Shown: positions 22,928-35,700, counted from the stretch's first letter. The stretch is DNA of 64,000 nucleotides from Armillaria gallica (GCA_037576215.1 JBANDB010000003.1:2232001-2296000), one strand, 5' to 3'. The notes: generated by a model not told the origin, from the letters alone. Numbers and translations are program-made.

Positions 22928-24122
22928 TGATGAGCCTCCAGGCTCTGTACACTCAGAATTCATGGATTTAGCCATCCATCACCCAATACCTTCGAAACGA
23001 CACCATTATAATCCTCACACACCTGATAATACTGCCAACACTCGATAATACCACGGATTTTTGCAGTATATGTCACAAACATTCAGATACAGTCCTAAAA
23101 CCGTGACATCCACTCCTCACGCACTCCGTTATCCTTCCCAGCTCACCTCGCATCACAATTACCGTATCCCATCATGGCAAGGCACCTTTGATCGACAGTC
23201 ATCCTAAAACGGGGTTGCTACATCAGTCAGAAGCACTAGTTGATGTGCTCATCAATCATTTAATGAAATGACATGATTGACGCGAGTACCCTCCCAGCTA
23301 CAATAATTACAGCTATGGCAACTACAGACCACATTTACTAAGGCTGTTACAGTGCCAAGACTTCGAATTATTGTTGCCCCACGTATACACCTCAGCACGG
23401 CAACTGCAGCTCAATAATCTGCAGCTACACAGCACCTTATGATTCGCTCATCACTCAATAAAACCACACGGTTCACATCCATACATGGCAACATCGAGGA
23501 CTTGCTGTTACTTTAGAACCACAGATACCATATGTTTACTATGGCTATTACAAAAGCAAAGGACTTACAGCCTTACTAAGGCTCCGAAGAATATTCTATT
23601 TATAAAATTGTACTTGTAGTATAAAAACTAGGTAGATACCGCATTTTTAGAGCTAGTTCTTACCCAGTTGACAAGGCTACGGCATTACCAGTCAGCCACG
23701 GTTACTCCAAGTTATTCCCCACCACTTGCTTTACTCTTTAAACATTGTTGGTTGCACCAATACACGAAATCTTGCATCAATAACTTGCTTTTGTCTTTTA
23801 ATGCCACAACATTGCTTCACTTTCACCACATAGGATTGTTTCATCGCTTTCACCTTCTACATCGCCATCATTTTCATCACCCAGTTCAGTATTGCCTCTG
23901 TGTAGGCCCAGTGCAGCTCCATAGGATCACCCTCATCTTTATCATTGTTCGGAGTTGCCGTGCATCTATTGCCACAGCACCCCATTTAGCACCTCAGTTG
24001 CTACAATTTCTACCAGTTTCTTGCAGTCTCCATACGTTTATTGCTATTGTTTTGACTCACAATATTAGGTACACCCCAAGCCACATTTACTAGGCTATGT
24101 CGACGTCTTCTAGTCCATTGCC

Positions 24123-24362
24123 ATGATTTCTAGAGCACCGCAACGATTTCTAGCTCATTGTTATGATTTCTAGTGCATTGCTACGATTACCAGTCCTTCC
24201 ACATGATTACTCATCCTCCCCCACGATTACTAGAGCATTGCAACGATTTCCAGTCCCTCCCAATGATTTCTAGCACATTGTTACGATTTCGAGCACATTG
24301 CTATGATTTCTAATCCATTGCCACGATTTCTAGATCCATTTTCATGGTCTCTAGATCATTTT
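24123..24362 (+). repeat. 20-bp minisatellite, about 12 units
   Basis: The repeat has consensus AYGATTTCTAGNNCATTGCY. Units start every 20 bp from 24123 to about 24340. The ATTTCTAG core is the best conserved part, and unit length is exact except near the end. It lies within E2. Confidence 0.85.
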
Positions 24363-25053
24363 CGCAATTTCTATTGCGGTTTCTTGGTATTCAAGTCATA
24401 CCAGATTCCATCCCATCTTGTTTATCGAGATCCTTCCTGGCTTACAGCCAATGTCTATTAGTACTCCTTGACCAAGAGTACTACTTCGCTGACTTAAAGT
24501 TGCAGTGTATCTTGTGTTATTGAGGAATTGACCACATGGAGGTGCACTGAACCACTCGCAAACACATTGCCTTGATTGCTGTGTTGCTACGTTAATTGCC
24601 TAAGCTCTCTCCAAGTTTTGGGTGTTGCCGTTGAAGAGACTCTGTGCGCGCAAGCTAGAAATGCAACAGCGTCGAAGACACTGATCACACCCACACCCAA
24701 CACTACACACACAAACCCTCAAGTTTGTGGGGGATTCTGATGTGATAGAAGCAGATAGAAACAAGGCAAGGCAACTCTCAGAATATAGGATACAAACGTA
24801 TAGCAATAGCGCGTGTCTAGTATCTGGATTTCTCTAAGTCCAAAGGCTTTTAATAACAAGAGGAGCGACAGTTTGTCGCTGGGCCTCAAGGCAAGGGTGT
24901 AGTACAGTACACACAATGTCGAGAGACGTCCACAAAACCCTCACTAAGCCTAGAGCGACACACAAAATGACCTCAAACGACTTAAAACACCCAACACACG
25001 ACTCAAAGCTTCGTGCTCCAAGCAGAAACACTTCACAAAACCTTCCACTAAAG

Positions 25054-25242
25054 CCACAGGGTTTGAACCTACGCGCTCAAGCTTCCAAACCGATCGTAGA
25101 TCCACAGGGTTCTAACCTATGTGATCCAGAGACACAGAAAACCTTATAAAACACCGTCCGCAAGCCACAGGGTTTGAACCTATGCCACTTGGGAAATATA
25201 TACCCTCAAGCGAGCACTAATCAAGCCAAAGGGTTTGAACCT
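25054..25242 (+). repeat. Four dispersed GGGTTTGAACC repeats
   Basis: CCACAGGGTTTGAACCT or a close variant occurs at 25054, 25102, 25165 and 25226. The core resembles a Pol III B box (GGTTCGAACC) with a CpG transition. No tRNA cloverleaf is seen around them. Confidence 0.6.
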
Positions 25243-26296
25243 CTGCCACCTGTAGTGCCTCGCGTCACAAGAAACCCTCAAAGCACAAGAGCGTGTCCTC
25301 AATGACACTATACTCTTCTCCTCAGGTTAGAGCGCAAGTCACCCAACCAATCAACAGTCACACAAGCGCCGCGTTAGCTTTCTATGCCTCGCGCGTGACT
25401 CAATTCACTCGGTATGATATCAATTCTAGGTTTATTCTCTCGCTCGAAGTTACAAACTGATCCAGAAGCTACGGCGTCAAGCTGAAGGCTTGCATGCGAC
25501 TACAACGGGGGTCCGAAACTTTTACACTACAATTACACTGCGCTATTTATCTATTCTACGTCCTACAAATTCGTACCACCAAATATAGTATCATTTAAGT
25601 TGCCGAGCTCCCTCGCCTGCATCCTGCGCATGTCGCCATTAGCACGCCATCGCTTGGCGCTGACTCAGGAGCCTGGCTCAGGGCCAGATCCTGTCTCTGA
25701 GCGTTGCGACGTCGGTTAACAATGCTAACACATGTGTACTGACATCGGTTGCTATCTCCTCGGAGTTGCAGCCTAGCGCGCGACTCTATTTTGCTTTAAT
25801 ATATTCTCTTAAGGAAGTCTTGTAGTAGTGAAGGCAACGAGTCTCTTGTCTAGACCTTGCGCGCTTCGGCCGAGGTCAGAAACTTCGGATTTACTCGAGT
25901 TCTGACATCATACAGCCTAGAGCTCTAGGTTCCGGGTCTGCCGTGCCTTGCACATCATAGATCAATGTTGCGCGAAGTTGTAATTCTCTCATAAGCGTGT
26001 TCTGTGCTATTCTTAGTGCGCGCGTGCTGTGCCCTGTCAGAGCACTTAGTGTCAAACGTTGGGACTTCATACCTAGTACAGCCTTTCTAGTACTATCCTC
26101 AGGTTAAGCCATGCGCTCCACCCAGCTTTACTCTGGTAATTTCATTACTGGCATTATAACACTGCGCTCTGTTGTTTTTCTCATTGCCTTAGTATCTGAG
26201 CACCGTTGCCTGTACTTATTATTGTAAATCGCAAAATTACATACGTGAACGCGCATAGAGCGTGTCACCATTGCCACAGAAGTCTAAGGCTCATCA

Positions 26297-26831
26297 CTGT
26301 TGTTAGGGTGAGTGCACTGTGTGTGAGGACTTGTGGGGACAGTTTTTGAGAGTATTTGTGACTTGATTGGGAGTGCCGAGGGCCTCTAATTGTGATGAGT
26401 TTAGGAGTCAGGTTTAGCAACTAAGAGGAAGATGGTGGTGCATGCAGATTAGGTCTAGTGGTGGGTCATACTTAGTGAGCTCACTGACTGAACTTGGTCA
26501 ATTTGCAGATCTGTGTATCCATGTGTTCTGGCTATTGAAATATACTTTGCCTTGAGGGTTGTGTGGTTCACCATGCTCTCTTGTAAAAAGCTCCGAGGAA
26601 ATCAAGAATTTGAGAATGGCTTGAGAAAAATATGTTGTTATGTGCATCGTTCTAGCAAGCTCACTGAGATAAATTGAGATATTGTCAGCGCACAATTGAA
26701 ATTAAAATCCCTTGCTCCCCTCCACACTTAAGGAGATTGTGTGTGTGTGTTTAGTGGGATTGAGTGTGTGTTATAGTGTGTTCATGCTAGGCCATGCTCA
26801 GTTTCATGGGTGCCTGTCACCAGCCTCATCA
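26297..26831 (-). mobile_element. F2 copy C, second part
   Basis: F2 resumes at the interrupted TGTTAGGGTGAG segment and ends CCTCATCA at 26831. The next base enters the protease domain of a second gypsy lineage. Confidence 0.75.
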
Positions 26832-28188
26832 ACAGACCTAGGCACCAAGGGCATATACCTCAGACATGACTGGTTAAAGAGACATGACCTGTCTGTCAAC
26901 TGGAAGACTGGCACCATCATCTTCAGCTAGTGTCAATGCACAAGGAATTCCTTCGATCTCCCTGATGCCAATCCCAACAACCACTGGGACAAAGAGCTGG
27001 AAGACAGAGACACCATCCTAGCCATCAGAATGGAAGAGGAGTTAGTCATCCACACCATGCACCATGCCAACAAGCTAGTGGTGGTGGCCAACATGGATAA
27101 GCTGAAGAAGACTTTTGAGGAAATAGTTCCCCCACACTACCAGTCCTTCCAAGATTTATTCTTGAAGAAGAACTTCGATGAACTACCTGAACAGAAACCT
27201 TGGGATCATGCCATCGAGCTTGTCCCAAACATGAAGTCAACACTAAACTGCAAAGTCTATCCCCTGAACTGAGACAAACAGGAACAGTTCAACAAGTTCT
27301 TAGATGAAAACCTAGAATCTGGACACATTCGCTCATCCAAATCCCCATTCACTTCTCCCTTCTTCTTTGTCAAGAAGAAGGATGGTACCTTGCATCCAGT
27401 ACAGGACTATTGGAAACTGAACAAGATGACAATCAAGAACTGATATCCCCTCCCCTTAATCTCTGAGCTCATCAACAAACTGTGGGGAGCCAAATACTTT
27501 ACCAAGCTTGATGTCAGGTGGGGATATAATAACATACAGATAAAAGAAGGGGACAAGGAGAAAGCAGCTTTCTGCATGAACCAGGGATTGTTCGAGCCCA
27601 CAGTAATGTTCTTCAGGCTCACCACCTCACCCGCCACATTCCAGTGGATGATGAACAACATCTTCCAAGACCTGATCACTGAAGGGAAGGTGACCATTTA
27701 TCTCAATGACATTCTAGTCTTCACCAAAGATCTGGAAGAACACCAACAGGTCATTGCCCAAGTACTTCAGTGATTATGAGAAAACAAGCTCTTTCTCAAA
27801 GCTGAGAAATGCAAATTTGAAGTACTGGAAACCGAATACCTAGGGGTCATCATCAGCCAGGACTCCATCTGCATGGACCCCGTCAAGATCGCTGGAATCA
27901 TGGAATGGCCCATGCCAACCAAGAAGAGGGAATTGCAGTTGTTTCTGGGATTCACGAACTTCTATTGAAAGTTCATCAAGAACTACTCCAAGGTGGTACG
28001 ACCCCTCACGCAACTCACTGGAAATGCAGAATGGGTATGGAAGGCTGCACAGAATCAAGCCTTTCAGGAGTTGAAGAAGCAAATGGCAGAGGACATCATC
28101 CTCACCATCCCGATGGATTTGGATCCCTTTAGGGTGGAGGCTGATGCCAGTGAGGGAGCAGTCGGTGTGGTCCTCAGCCAGCAGCAAA
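26832..28188 (+). pseudogene. Second gypsy lineage, protease end to RNase H start
   Basis: This is a chromodomain-gypsy pol related to copies 1 and 2 but clearly diverged. It begins in the protease tail (L-R-H-D-W-L) and passes through the linker (W-D-H-A-I-E-L at 27194). RT (27290-27970) has the catalytic box as Y-L-N-D (about 27700), and the gene ends in RNase H (E-A-D-A-S-E-G-A). Stops at about 26928, 27270, 27441, 27772 and 27966 break it. It stops in V-L-S-Q-Q-Q where the KDZ transposon starts and resumes at 45989. Confidence 0.9.
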
Positions 28189-28502
28189 CAGTCATGGATG
28201 TAGTATTAGACCAAACCATAATGGTTATAACCATGGAGTGGTTTGGCAAAACCATGGTTCTTTACCATGCTCCTGCTAGGAAAGAAAATTTGGTAGCACA
28301 GCTTGGTTTTGGGCCCTTTTTTCACTTTTTTGTGCCCATAATCAGCTGGATTCCCATCCACATTGCATTTGCACTACAATATGCATATAATCAGGTAATT
28401 TCCGCAGCATATACCTCAAATCCAAGTACTCCACTTTCTCGCACCCCAAACTGAGAGTACCTTTCCTTTCCCATGGCTTCCATTGGGTCCTCACATACAC
28501 GT

Positions 28503-31052
28503 TGATGTGCTCGGTAACAGGCAGCGCGCAAATGAAACTAGTGTCTAGATCGTCAATCTAGATACTAAATCACATACACACACACACACAATCACCAATA
28601 TTAAGTTCGAGGGTGAGTACGATAGAAGCACTCGTGGTGTACGTAGATTTCGATAATCAATTGGGTTTTGCTTTAAAACAACTTCGATTCAAGTCTAGAA
28701 GTGTTTACACGAGATACACTAATTGTGATAGCGAGGTATATGAACGTGGGGGGTTTGTAAGGTATAATTTGAGTGGCTTAGACTCGAAACAACTTCGTCT
28801 AGAAGAGCTGGTAAGACTTTAACTAGGGAAGCTCTAACAATCGAACAATCAAAGACCTAGAGGTCTACAAAGAGCATAATTGCTCTGGAGTATACAGACT
28901 CGATTACAACACAAGCACACACACTTGCAACAAAGAACCAAAGTTCTACAAAGAGTACACAGACTCTACAAAGAACACACAGGTCCTGGCTTCAAGTACA
29001 AGACTTGCAAAGAGTACACAGACTCTAGAGTACACTGACTCGTTAACTGTTCGAACTTAAAGCGTTCTAGGGCTTATTTCACTTCAACTAGGCAATGTCT
29101 TCAGTCTGTGGTCGACTTAGCACGTCTAGATTACTTTAGTCGGTGAGGGAGCACGAGGCCTTTGTATGCGGAGCAGTTCAATTAACTAGCAAGGCGCAAA
29201 CGTGGGGACGACTCTTCTTCCTACTTAGTTCTTCTAGATTACTTATAGCCGCCCTTTTGGGGTTGACTTGGTAAACTTAATTCACTTCAGTCGAGGATAT
29301 GCAATTTAAAACCAGTGATTGATTAGGTAGCTATAAGGCTACTAGCACAAACGTGGGGGAATGCTTTCCTGCCGTTATGCATCTAGCCGCTGCTAATTTA
29401 TACGATTCCTAGTCTAGGTATAGGAGCTTGTATCTAAAAGTAATTATGGTATGAGCTTTGGGTATCAATACAAACAATGAGTAATTAATTTACAAGGATT
29501 GCGCCATTCCGAGGTTTCTATTCAGTTGGACAGAATGACTAGCAGTCATTCTATTGCCGAGGAGTGTCCTGATGGTCCGTAGGAACTCCTTGCTTCTCCT
29601 TCATGCCTTGCCACATTGTGCTGCACCACATCTATGTGTGCACCAAATTTTGGCTTTCACCTTGATACAGCGACTAGGTGCTACACTACAACTACTTTCA
29701 CTCGCCGCTCCTCCAGTTGCACTTTCCTACCATTCAAAAACAGAATTCCTGCGGAATCCACCCAGGCTACCACCCATCCGCTTCGCATCCACCAAGCAAT
29801 ACATCATCCACCTGGTCATATGCTATCTGCCATGAAACCGCCTCGTTTCATGGGAATTTGGCTGGCCTAGGCTCCAGGAGCTGACAGCTATCAACCTGAA
29901 GCACCTGCACCAGCAGATGGCAGAAGGATCATCCTTGAAAGAGCGGACCAATTGGCTGACAGCGGATAGCCATATATGGCTATTCTCAAACCAGACCAAA
30001 TGAGAAAGGTGTTGCAGAGTGCGCTTGATGACGCTGGAGTAGCTCACGCAGCTGATTTCAGCGTGACAGCTCGTATCAAATACCAGCTTTGAGGGTAAAT
30101 TCAGGGCTATCGGAGCAGGTAGGTGTGGAAGCGGGGGCTGGATTCAGATCCGCTACTATATAAGCACGCATAATGTACTTAGAAAGACAGTTAATCTCAC
30201 TTGCTCATAGCACACTAAAGGAATAAATTCTGCTACTCTCCTAAGCATATCTAGCCGCCTCTGAGCCTAGCATTGCGAAGCGGATTGCCAGGAATTCTCC
30301 TTTTCTCTCGCTATCTTCACACAACCGCTCTCTGTTCAGCATCCTAAGCGGACGCTTGGACTACTTCTCTCTATCGTATCCGCAGACGGAGCGGATTCTA
30401 TCGGATCCCTTCAGAGCGGGTGGTAACCCTCCTTGCGTATACAAAAGATCTTGCAGATGCAGACGTGACTTTCTCTTACCAGAGAGTTTGCTAGCCTTAC
30501 AGCGTGGATTCCTATTCAATACTACGAATTGCGCAGTATTTCGAGGATGTAACCACCGATCATGATCGATCATCAGACTGAGATTGTATTTGCTTCGATC
30601 ACTGTGCGATCTTTAACTATCTCGGTGCCAAGCGTCAGTTATTCAGTTATTCCTAGTTTTAGTCGTGTTCTAGACTAAGTTCATTTTACTGTGTGTATCG
30701 TTGTGGACTTAGCAATCCTTTTCTAGGTTTATTCAAGTCGTCAAGATGATGAGTCATCTAGTCCTTCTGTGTTCTGCTTTATTGTTTGTATCTCATCTCG
30801 ATGTGTCCCTTGGTTCCGACTGTAAATAGTCTTATTTTGGGCAGGGAATAGCATTCAATGTTGAAGGCTTATAGAGTTGACTCATCTAGATGTCGCTTCT
30901 AAGTCCGTTCTGACACTGTACTGCTCACTATCTTATGTAGTATACTAGCTATCAGTGTAAAGCCTTCACTATAGCTCTCTGTACCGCTTGTAGACTGCAC
31001 TATTTGATAGAAAATCGCAAAATCTACAGGTAGCCTGATACCAAGCATATCA
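28503..31052 (+). mobile_element. E3: 2.55 kb TG..CA element within the KDZ transposon
   Basis: It is flanked by a perfect 4-bp TSD ACGT (28499-28502, 31053-31056). It starts TGATGTGCTCGGTAACAGGC and ends, reverse-complemented, TGATATGCTTGGTATCAGGC, so the termini match at 17 of 20 positions. A TATATAA box at 30157 followed by an LTR-like leader suggests a promoter. It shares an AC-repeat and purine-box architecture with F2 and E2, and the motif CGCAAAATCTACA close to the 3' end. A second, inverted and partial copy lies at 48755-49636. No convincing protein is present. Confidence 0.78.
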
Positions 31053-31464
31053 ACGTGACTGCCAGCTTGTTTCTCAGGGCTGCTCATGTGTCACTCCAAC
31101 CTTTGACTCATGTCATGTACACAATTACTGCTTTGTTTATATTATGACCTCACCACAAAAGCTCTCCCTTCCTTCCAGGCCTTGTTCTGTCTCACGTATC
31201 ATACCCATCCCATCTCCATAGTTTCTTCCAAAGTTTTCAACCTCTAATATATCTATGTTTCCTTTACATTCATACTTTGCATGCTGTATGACAGGCCTAA
31301 CCTCAAAATCACATGTTTCAACAACAAAAACCTAAGTTATCAGTGATTTTTTTTTTTGCAGCAAAATTACAGCTAGCTACAAAAACTACATAACAGCCAG
31401 GTGGTCAACTAACAAACCTAACAACATAAAATGGCAGTCCTCGAATGCACTCGAATGCACTCGC

Positions 31465-32767
31465 TCACTCAGTCAGTAGCTCATCCTTTTCCACTGTCTC
31501 AATGGCCATGACGGCCACTCCCCACCAAGCCAAACCTGCCAATGGCGATGCAAAACCATTCTGCCCTTGCTTCTTTATCTTCTCCCAGTCCCCTTCCAAT
31601 CCCACTTGATATTTGCACCCTATTTCTCCTTTGCCATCTCCAGCACCTTGCCATTCTGGTTGTAAATGTCTCCACCAAGTCCACCAAGCGTTGGCAAAGG
31701 TACGGATTGAAGTAATTTCCGGTTTGATCCTCTGATAGTTCTTTATCCATACCCCTACTTCTTCTGGATGCCCCATTGCTGACAAGCTGTATTTTGCACC
31801 TTTCAAATCCACAAACCCACCATGTCCCTCCCAAATGGACCAACAACCCAAGGTGTCCTTCCACCTTTTGCCAAGCTTGTAGTCTTCAAAATACATCATC
31901 AATGACAAGAACCACACCTTCCATTTTGTATGATCCAGAAGTGCAGCATCAGAAGCCAATAAGGGAAATGGGAGCACATTCACAACTGGCTGCACTTTGT
32001 CTGGCAATACCAGGTCGACGGATCCTGATGGCTGTGGGAGAGTATCGCTACCAGAGAGACTTGGTACGTGATCATTAGGCAGAACCACCCCATTTGCCAA
32101 ATTCATATCTGAACTAGCAACCACAGCAGACAACAAGATGTTGTTGGGTCCCCCCCATGACAGGGAATCATAGAGATGCCTTGGGAGCACAAAATGCATC
32201 AGATGTTGCTGAAGGGTGGGGTTGATGTTGGATTCCCAATCACCCGATGGACCAGAGGAGACAACCTTGTCTTCCTTCTCGGCCTCCTCCTTGGAATCTT
32301 CTGGTAGTGTATTGTCAGGTGAAGCCTTGCTCAGGGACAGAACTTTGGTGTCAAAATTCTTGGCCTTCTTTGTGTGCTTTTTAGGTGGCCTTGCGTCTAC
32401 TTCCTTGCCCTTCTTGCTACCTTTTTTCCTCTTTCCTGACTTCTTCAGAGGCTCCTCCACCTCCTCCGCCTCATCGACCCTGCCCAACCCCTCTTCTTCC
32501 TGTTCAGCCTCCCCTTCATCAAGCCCATTCACTAACACACTCAACCCTTGTGTAATACCAGTCTGAGGCAATGCATGGTGTTTCATATCTTCCTCAGCTG
32601 ATGCATGTATATGAATGTAAGATGGACGTACATCAGTATAAGAATAGAAATAGATGTACTGAAGCATGTTTTTGCAAATGCAACAAACATATCCATGGTC
32701 TGTGCATGTGCTCACCCACCTCCAGCCAATGCCCATACCTTAGGCTTGGGATCTTGATTTTTTCCAT
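31465..32767 (-). CDS. KDZ passenger gene A: lysine-rich nuclear-type protein of unknown function
   Basis: This intact two-exon model on the minus strand starts at ATG 32765-32767 (M-E-K-I-K-I-P-S-L). An intron at 32598-32715 (GTGAGC..CAG) leads to a second exon ending at 31465, and the frame is kept, giving about 394 residues. There is an acidic segment, then a lysine-rich stretch likely to act as a nuclear signal (K-K-S-G-K-R-K-K-G-S-K-K-G-K). The tryptophan-rich C-terminal part includes A-W-W-T-W-W-R-H-L-Q-P-E-W. I recall similar unnamed proteins recurring in Agaricomycetes, but no catalytic motif is visible. It is the only undisrupted gene inside the 17.8 kb transposon. Confidence 0.7.
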
Positions 32768-32780
32768 AATGTAGCCTATG

Positions 32781-35700
32781 GAGCCCTAGGTGTAGATCTG
32801 AGGCAAATAGAGCCCACTCTAGCAAGACAAAGCTGATTTATTTTTTTCCCTGTGTAGCAGGACCCCTCTACAACCTCATAACAAAGCAGTGCATGCTCCT
32901 GTACCAGAAACTGTTACATAATCATTCCAGGCAACCATTCGGCACCTCCTCGCCCTTATATCATGGCCCTACATTGCCTGCCGCCCTCCCAACCACTGCT
33001 ACAATGATTTGGGCACAGCCACCACCTAAAATAGGTTCCGGCATGCTTTGGCATCGGCATTATAGCCAGATTGCCAGATTGGCTATGAGTTGGATTGGGC
33101 ACTGGATATCCCACCCTCTCACTCATTGTTTGGGCTCGAAAAAAAATTTATGGGCCCTAAAAATAATATTACACATTCTAGTACTGCCTCCTGACCCATG
33201 TGCCACCATTTTTGGCTGGATTCAACATCACTGCCTTGGATGTAGCCAACTGTGGGAAAATATCATTCCCAATCTGGCAGGCTTCATAATTTTTGAAAGC
33301 AGGCCAAAATTTAGGATGCTGGGTACTATAAATCATTTATTTCTCCTTGAGAGACATAGATATATCACATCTCCCTAGAATTATTCATTTTACCAGCCAT
33401 ACAGTAGTGAAAATGGCATTGTGATGACTTTCGGAGTTTGCCAGAGTAGGTTCAAGTCACTGCTCTCCCCAATTTTTCGCCAATTTTTCATTCTCAGTGC
33501 ATTTCTAGGCTGTAAGCTTTTCATAGAACACTTATCATATCATTAAATATCTAATATACTCACTATAAGGGCAGAATCATCATCCAATAAATCGAAACAT
33601 AAGAATTTTGGTGGTAAAAGTAGTAAAACCCAGTCTTTTGAGGGTAGGAACCGCTCTACACCACCAAACCAGAGTAAAGTGTCCAAAAAATAGTATCAAG
33701 CACTTACATATAGCAGTCTGAATGAAAATATAATGCTGCCCTGAAGAAATGGTACTGTGAACATACCCAATAGTAGAAACAAGTTCAGAAAGATTCAGAA
33801 TACTTGACATTCACTTAAGCATTGAATTTGGTGTCTAGGCATATATTGGTAGATCAGGATGGATTGGAGTGATGGATGCAATAGTATAAGATGTATACTA
33901 AGATATCGTGTCTTTTTAATATTATCTGGGACAATGGCAAGAGGTGTAGAAGTGATTTACTGTTCATAAAGACCCAAAATGTGGGGTAATGACAATAAAA
34001 TTGATAATATTGTAAGATTCCAATACTCTAATACCCTGAAAATTACATACAAATATTTTAAATACATGTAGTCAGATATCCCAATGATTTCCGGAACCTC
34101 AGAGGGCATATATCGAGCAGTAGAAGCATTCTGAGGGTGCATTCCACTCACTCGATCACTCTGGACCATACATCCGTATAGCAATTGAGTGGCTGTGCAG
34201 CACCTTTCTTTGTCTCTTTCCTCCACCACCGCTAGTTTCCTTTGCCTCTCACTCATTTACATTGCCCATTTTCATAGGCTAGAGGTATGTTTTCCTTTCT
34301 TATAATATTAATACATTGATTTTAGATGTATTTGGGGCATCTGGGGGCCCCAAGAGCCCTGGATAGCGACCATTTCATCCCCCATTCTGCACGTAAGCCC
34401 TCACGTGAGGCAATATTGTCTGTGACATCCAAAGGATGACCCCTCACAACCACAATTGACTAGTGAGGCGACGAGCACAATGCTCTGCCTGCCATTGGAA
34501 CGATACAATCCCAATACCCCGTCACAACCCATCCTACATCACCTACACGAATATCAGTGCCAATCACTGTTAGGTGGCCATTCTTGAGGCCTCAAGAAGA
34601 TAGGATTGGCCAGGGGATTTGCTATCCGATGCCATCTCCATCCTGCACAGCATACGGATGCAATGCCAATGAGTGAGACGACAACAACGACTACAATGAC
34701 AACGACAACAATGGGATGATGGGGGAGGCTTTGATGATGGAGCATAACTGTTGTAGAAGGTGTAGAAAGGGTGTGGTGGCAGGAGGATATGCTGGAGAGG
34801 GTGCAGAAGGGTGGAAGGGTGTGAGCAGGAGGGCAGGAGGGAGATTGGGCCACTGACATCCAACAATGGCAGCAACGATAACGTCCATCAGGTTGTCAAC
34901 TCTCCTCCCATGGATGTGTTGAACGACACCAAGACAAGGGCTACATGAGCACCGACGGCCCCGCTGCTGCCACCCCCGCCCGATACCAACATTGGGTCCT
35001 ACTGCCTGCCCCAGGCCCAAAATCCCACCCTCCTTCATACATCCCCTATTGTTGACATGGGGGATCCCAACTATCAGACCAGATTTCTCCCCTGACACCA
35101 TCCTCATCCCCGACAACAACAACAACAACGCTCGATCCCCATCCCTGCCGCATCCCATGCCCTCCATTGACCGTATGACCACCCTCGAATCCCCACCCCC
35201 GTTTTCAATACTGGGGAATCCAATGGTGACTGCTGTTTCCCCTCCCGAGCTCCCTGTGATGGTCTATGGCGCCGTTGATCCCTACCTCGCCTCCTTGCTC
35301 ATCCCTAGCTCATGCCACTGCCACCAATCGGTGGCCTGGGATATATCCAACTGAGATTAGTATGCAGCTACCCTACATAAGCCCACCAGACCCTGCCAAT
35401 GATCCCCACTGCCATCGACAGCATCCCCACCCCCATACTTCCCATTTTTCGGTTCTGCATGGTTGCGCAGCCCTGATTTCTCTGTTGTTTGCTTGTTCAG
35501 ACGAGGAGGGGTCCAGTAGAGGTGTACATGCATACCTACACCTGCTACTGCATACACTGCACCCCCCACTTGCCATCCCACATATATAAATCTATTTTTG
35601 TATTTATTTACATCTTGATTTCAAAATCCAAATCTGCCAAGTGAAAAAAGTACATCCAAATGCGTCACATGGAATCCAGCCAATTTTGGATTTGAGGCGT

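Larger units (their letters stand above)
22928..26296 (+). mobile_element. E2: 3.4 kb non-coding TG..CA element inside F2 copy C
   Basis: The insert starts TGATGAGCCTCCAGG and ends AAGGCTCATCA. Its termini are inverted over 10 bp and more loosely over about 20 bp. The flanks CCAT (22924-22927) and CTGT (26297-26300) are both explained by a single CCGT target after CpG transitions on opposite strands. The first 30 bp match E1; the rest is different. It holds a 20-bp minisatellite and four GGGTTTGAACC repeats but no convincing protein. An internal block near 24600-24760 (AC-rich run, then purine box, then GATAGAAGC) resembles the start regions of E3 and F2. E2 may therefore be composite. Confidence 0.68.

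Noticed and set aside
25054..25242. tRNA genes
   Set aside because: B-box-like motifs occur, but no A box at the right distance and no cloverleaf could be formed by eye.
28064..28255. Minus frame across the KDZ left end
   Set aside because: It crosses the junction of gypsy RNase H and the KDZ TIR, so it is an accidental frame.
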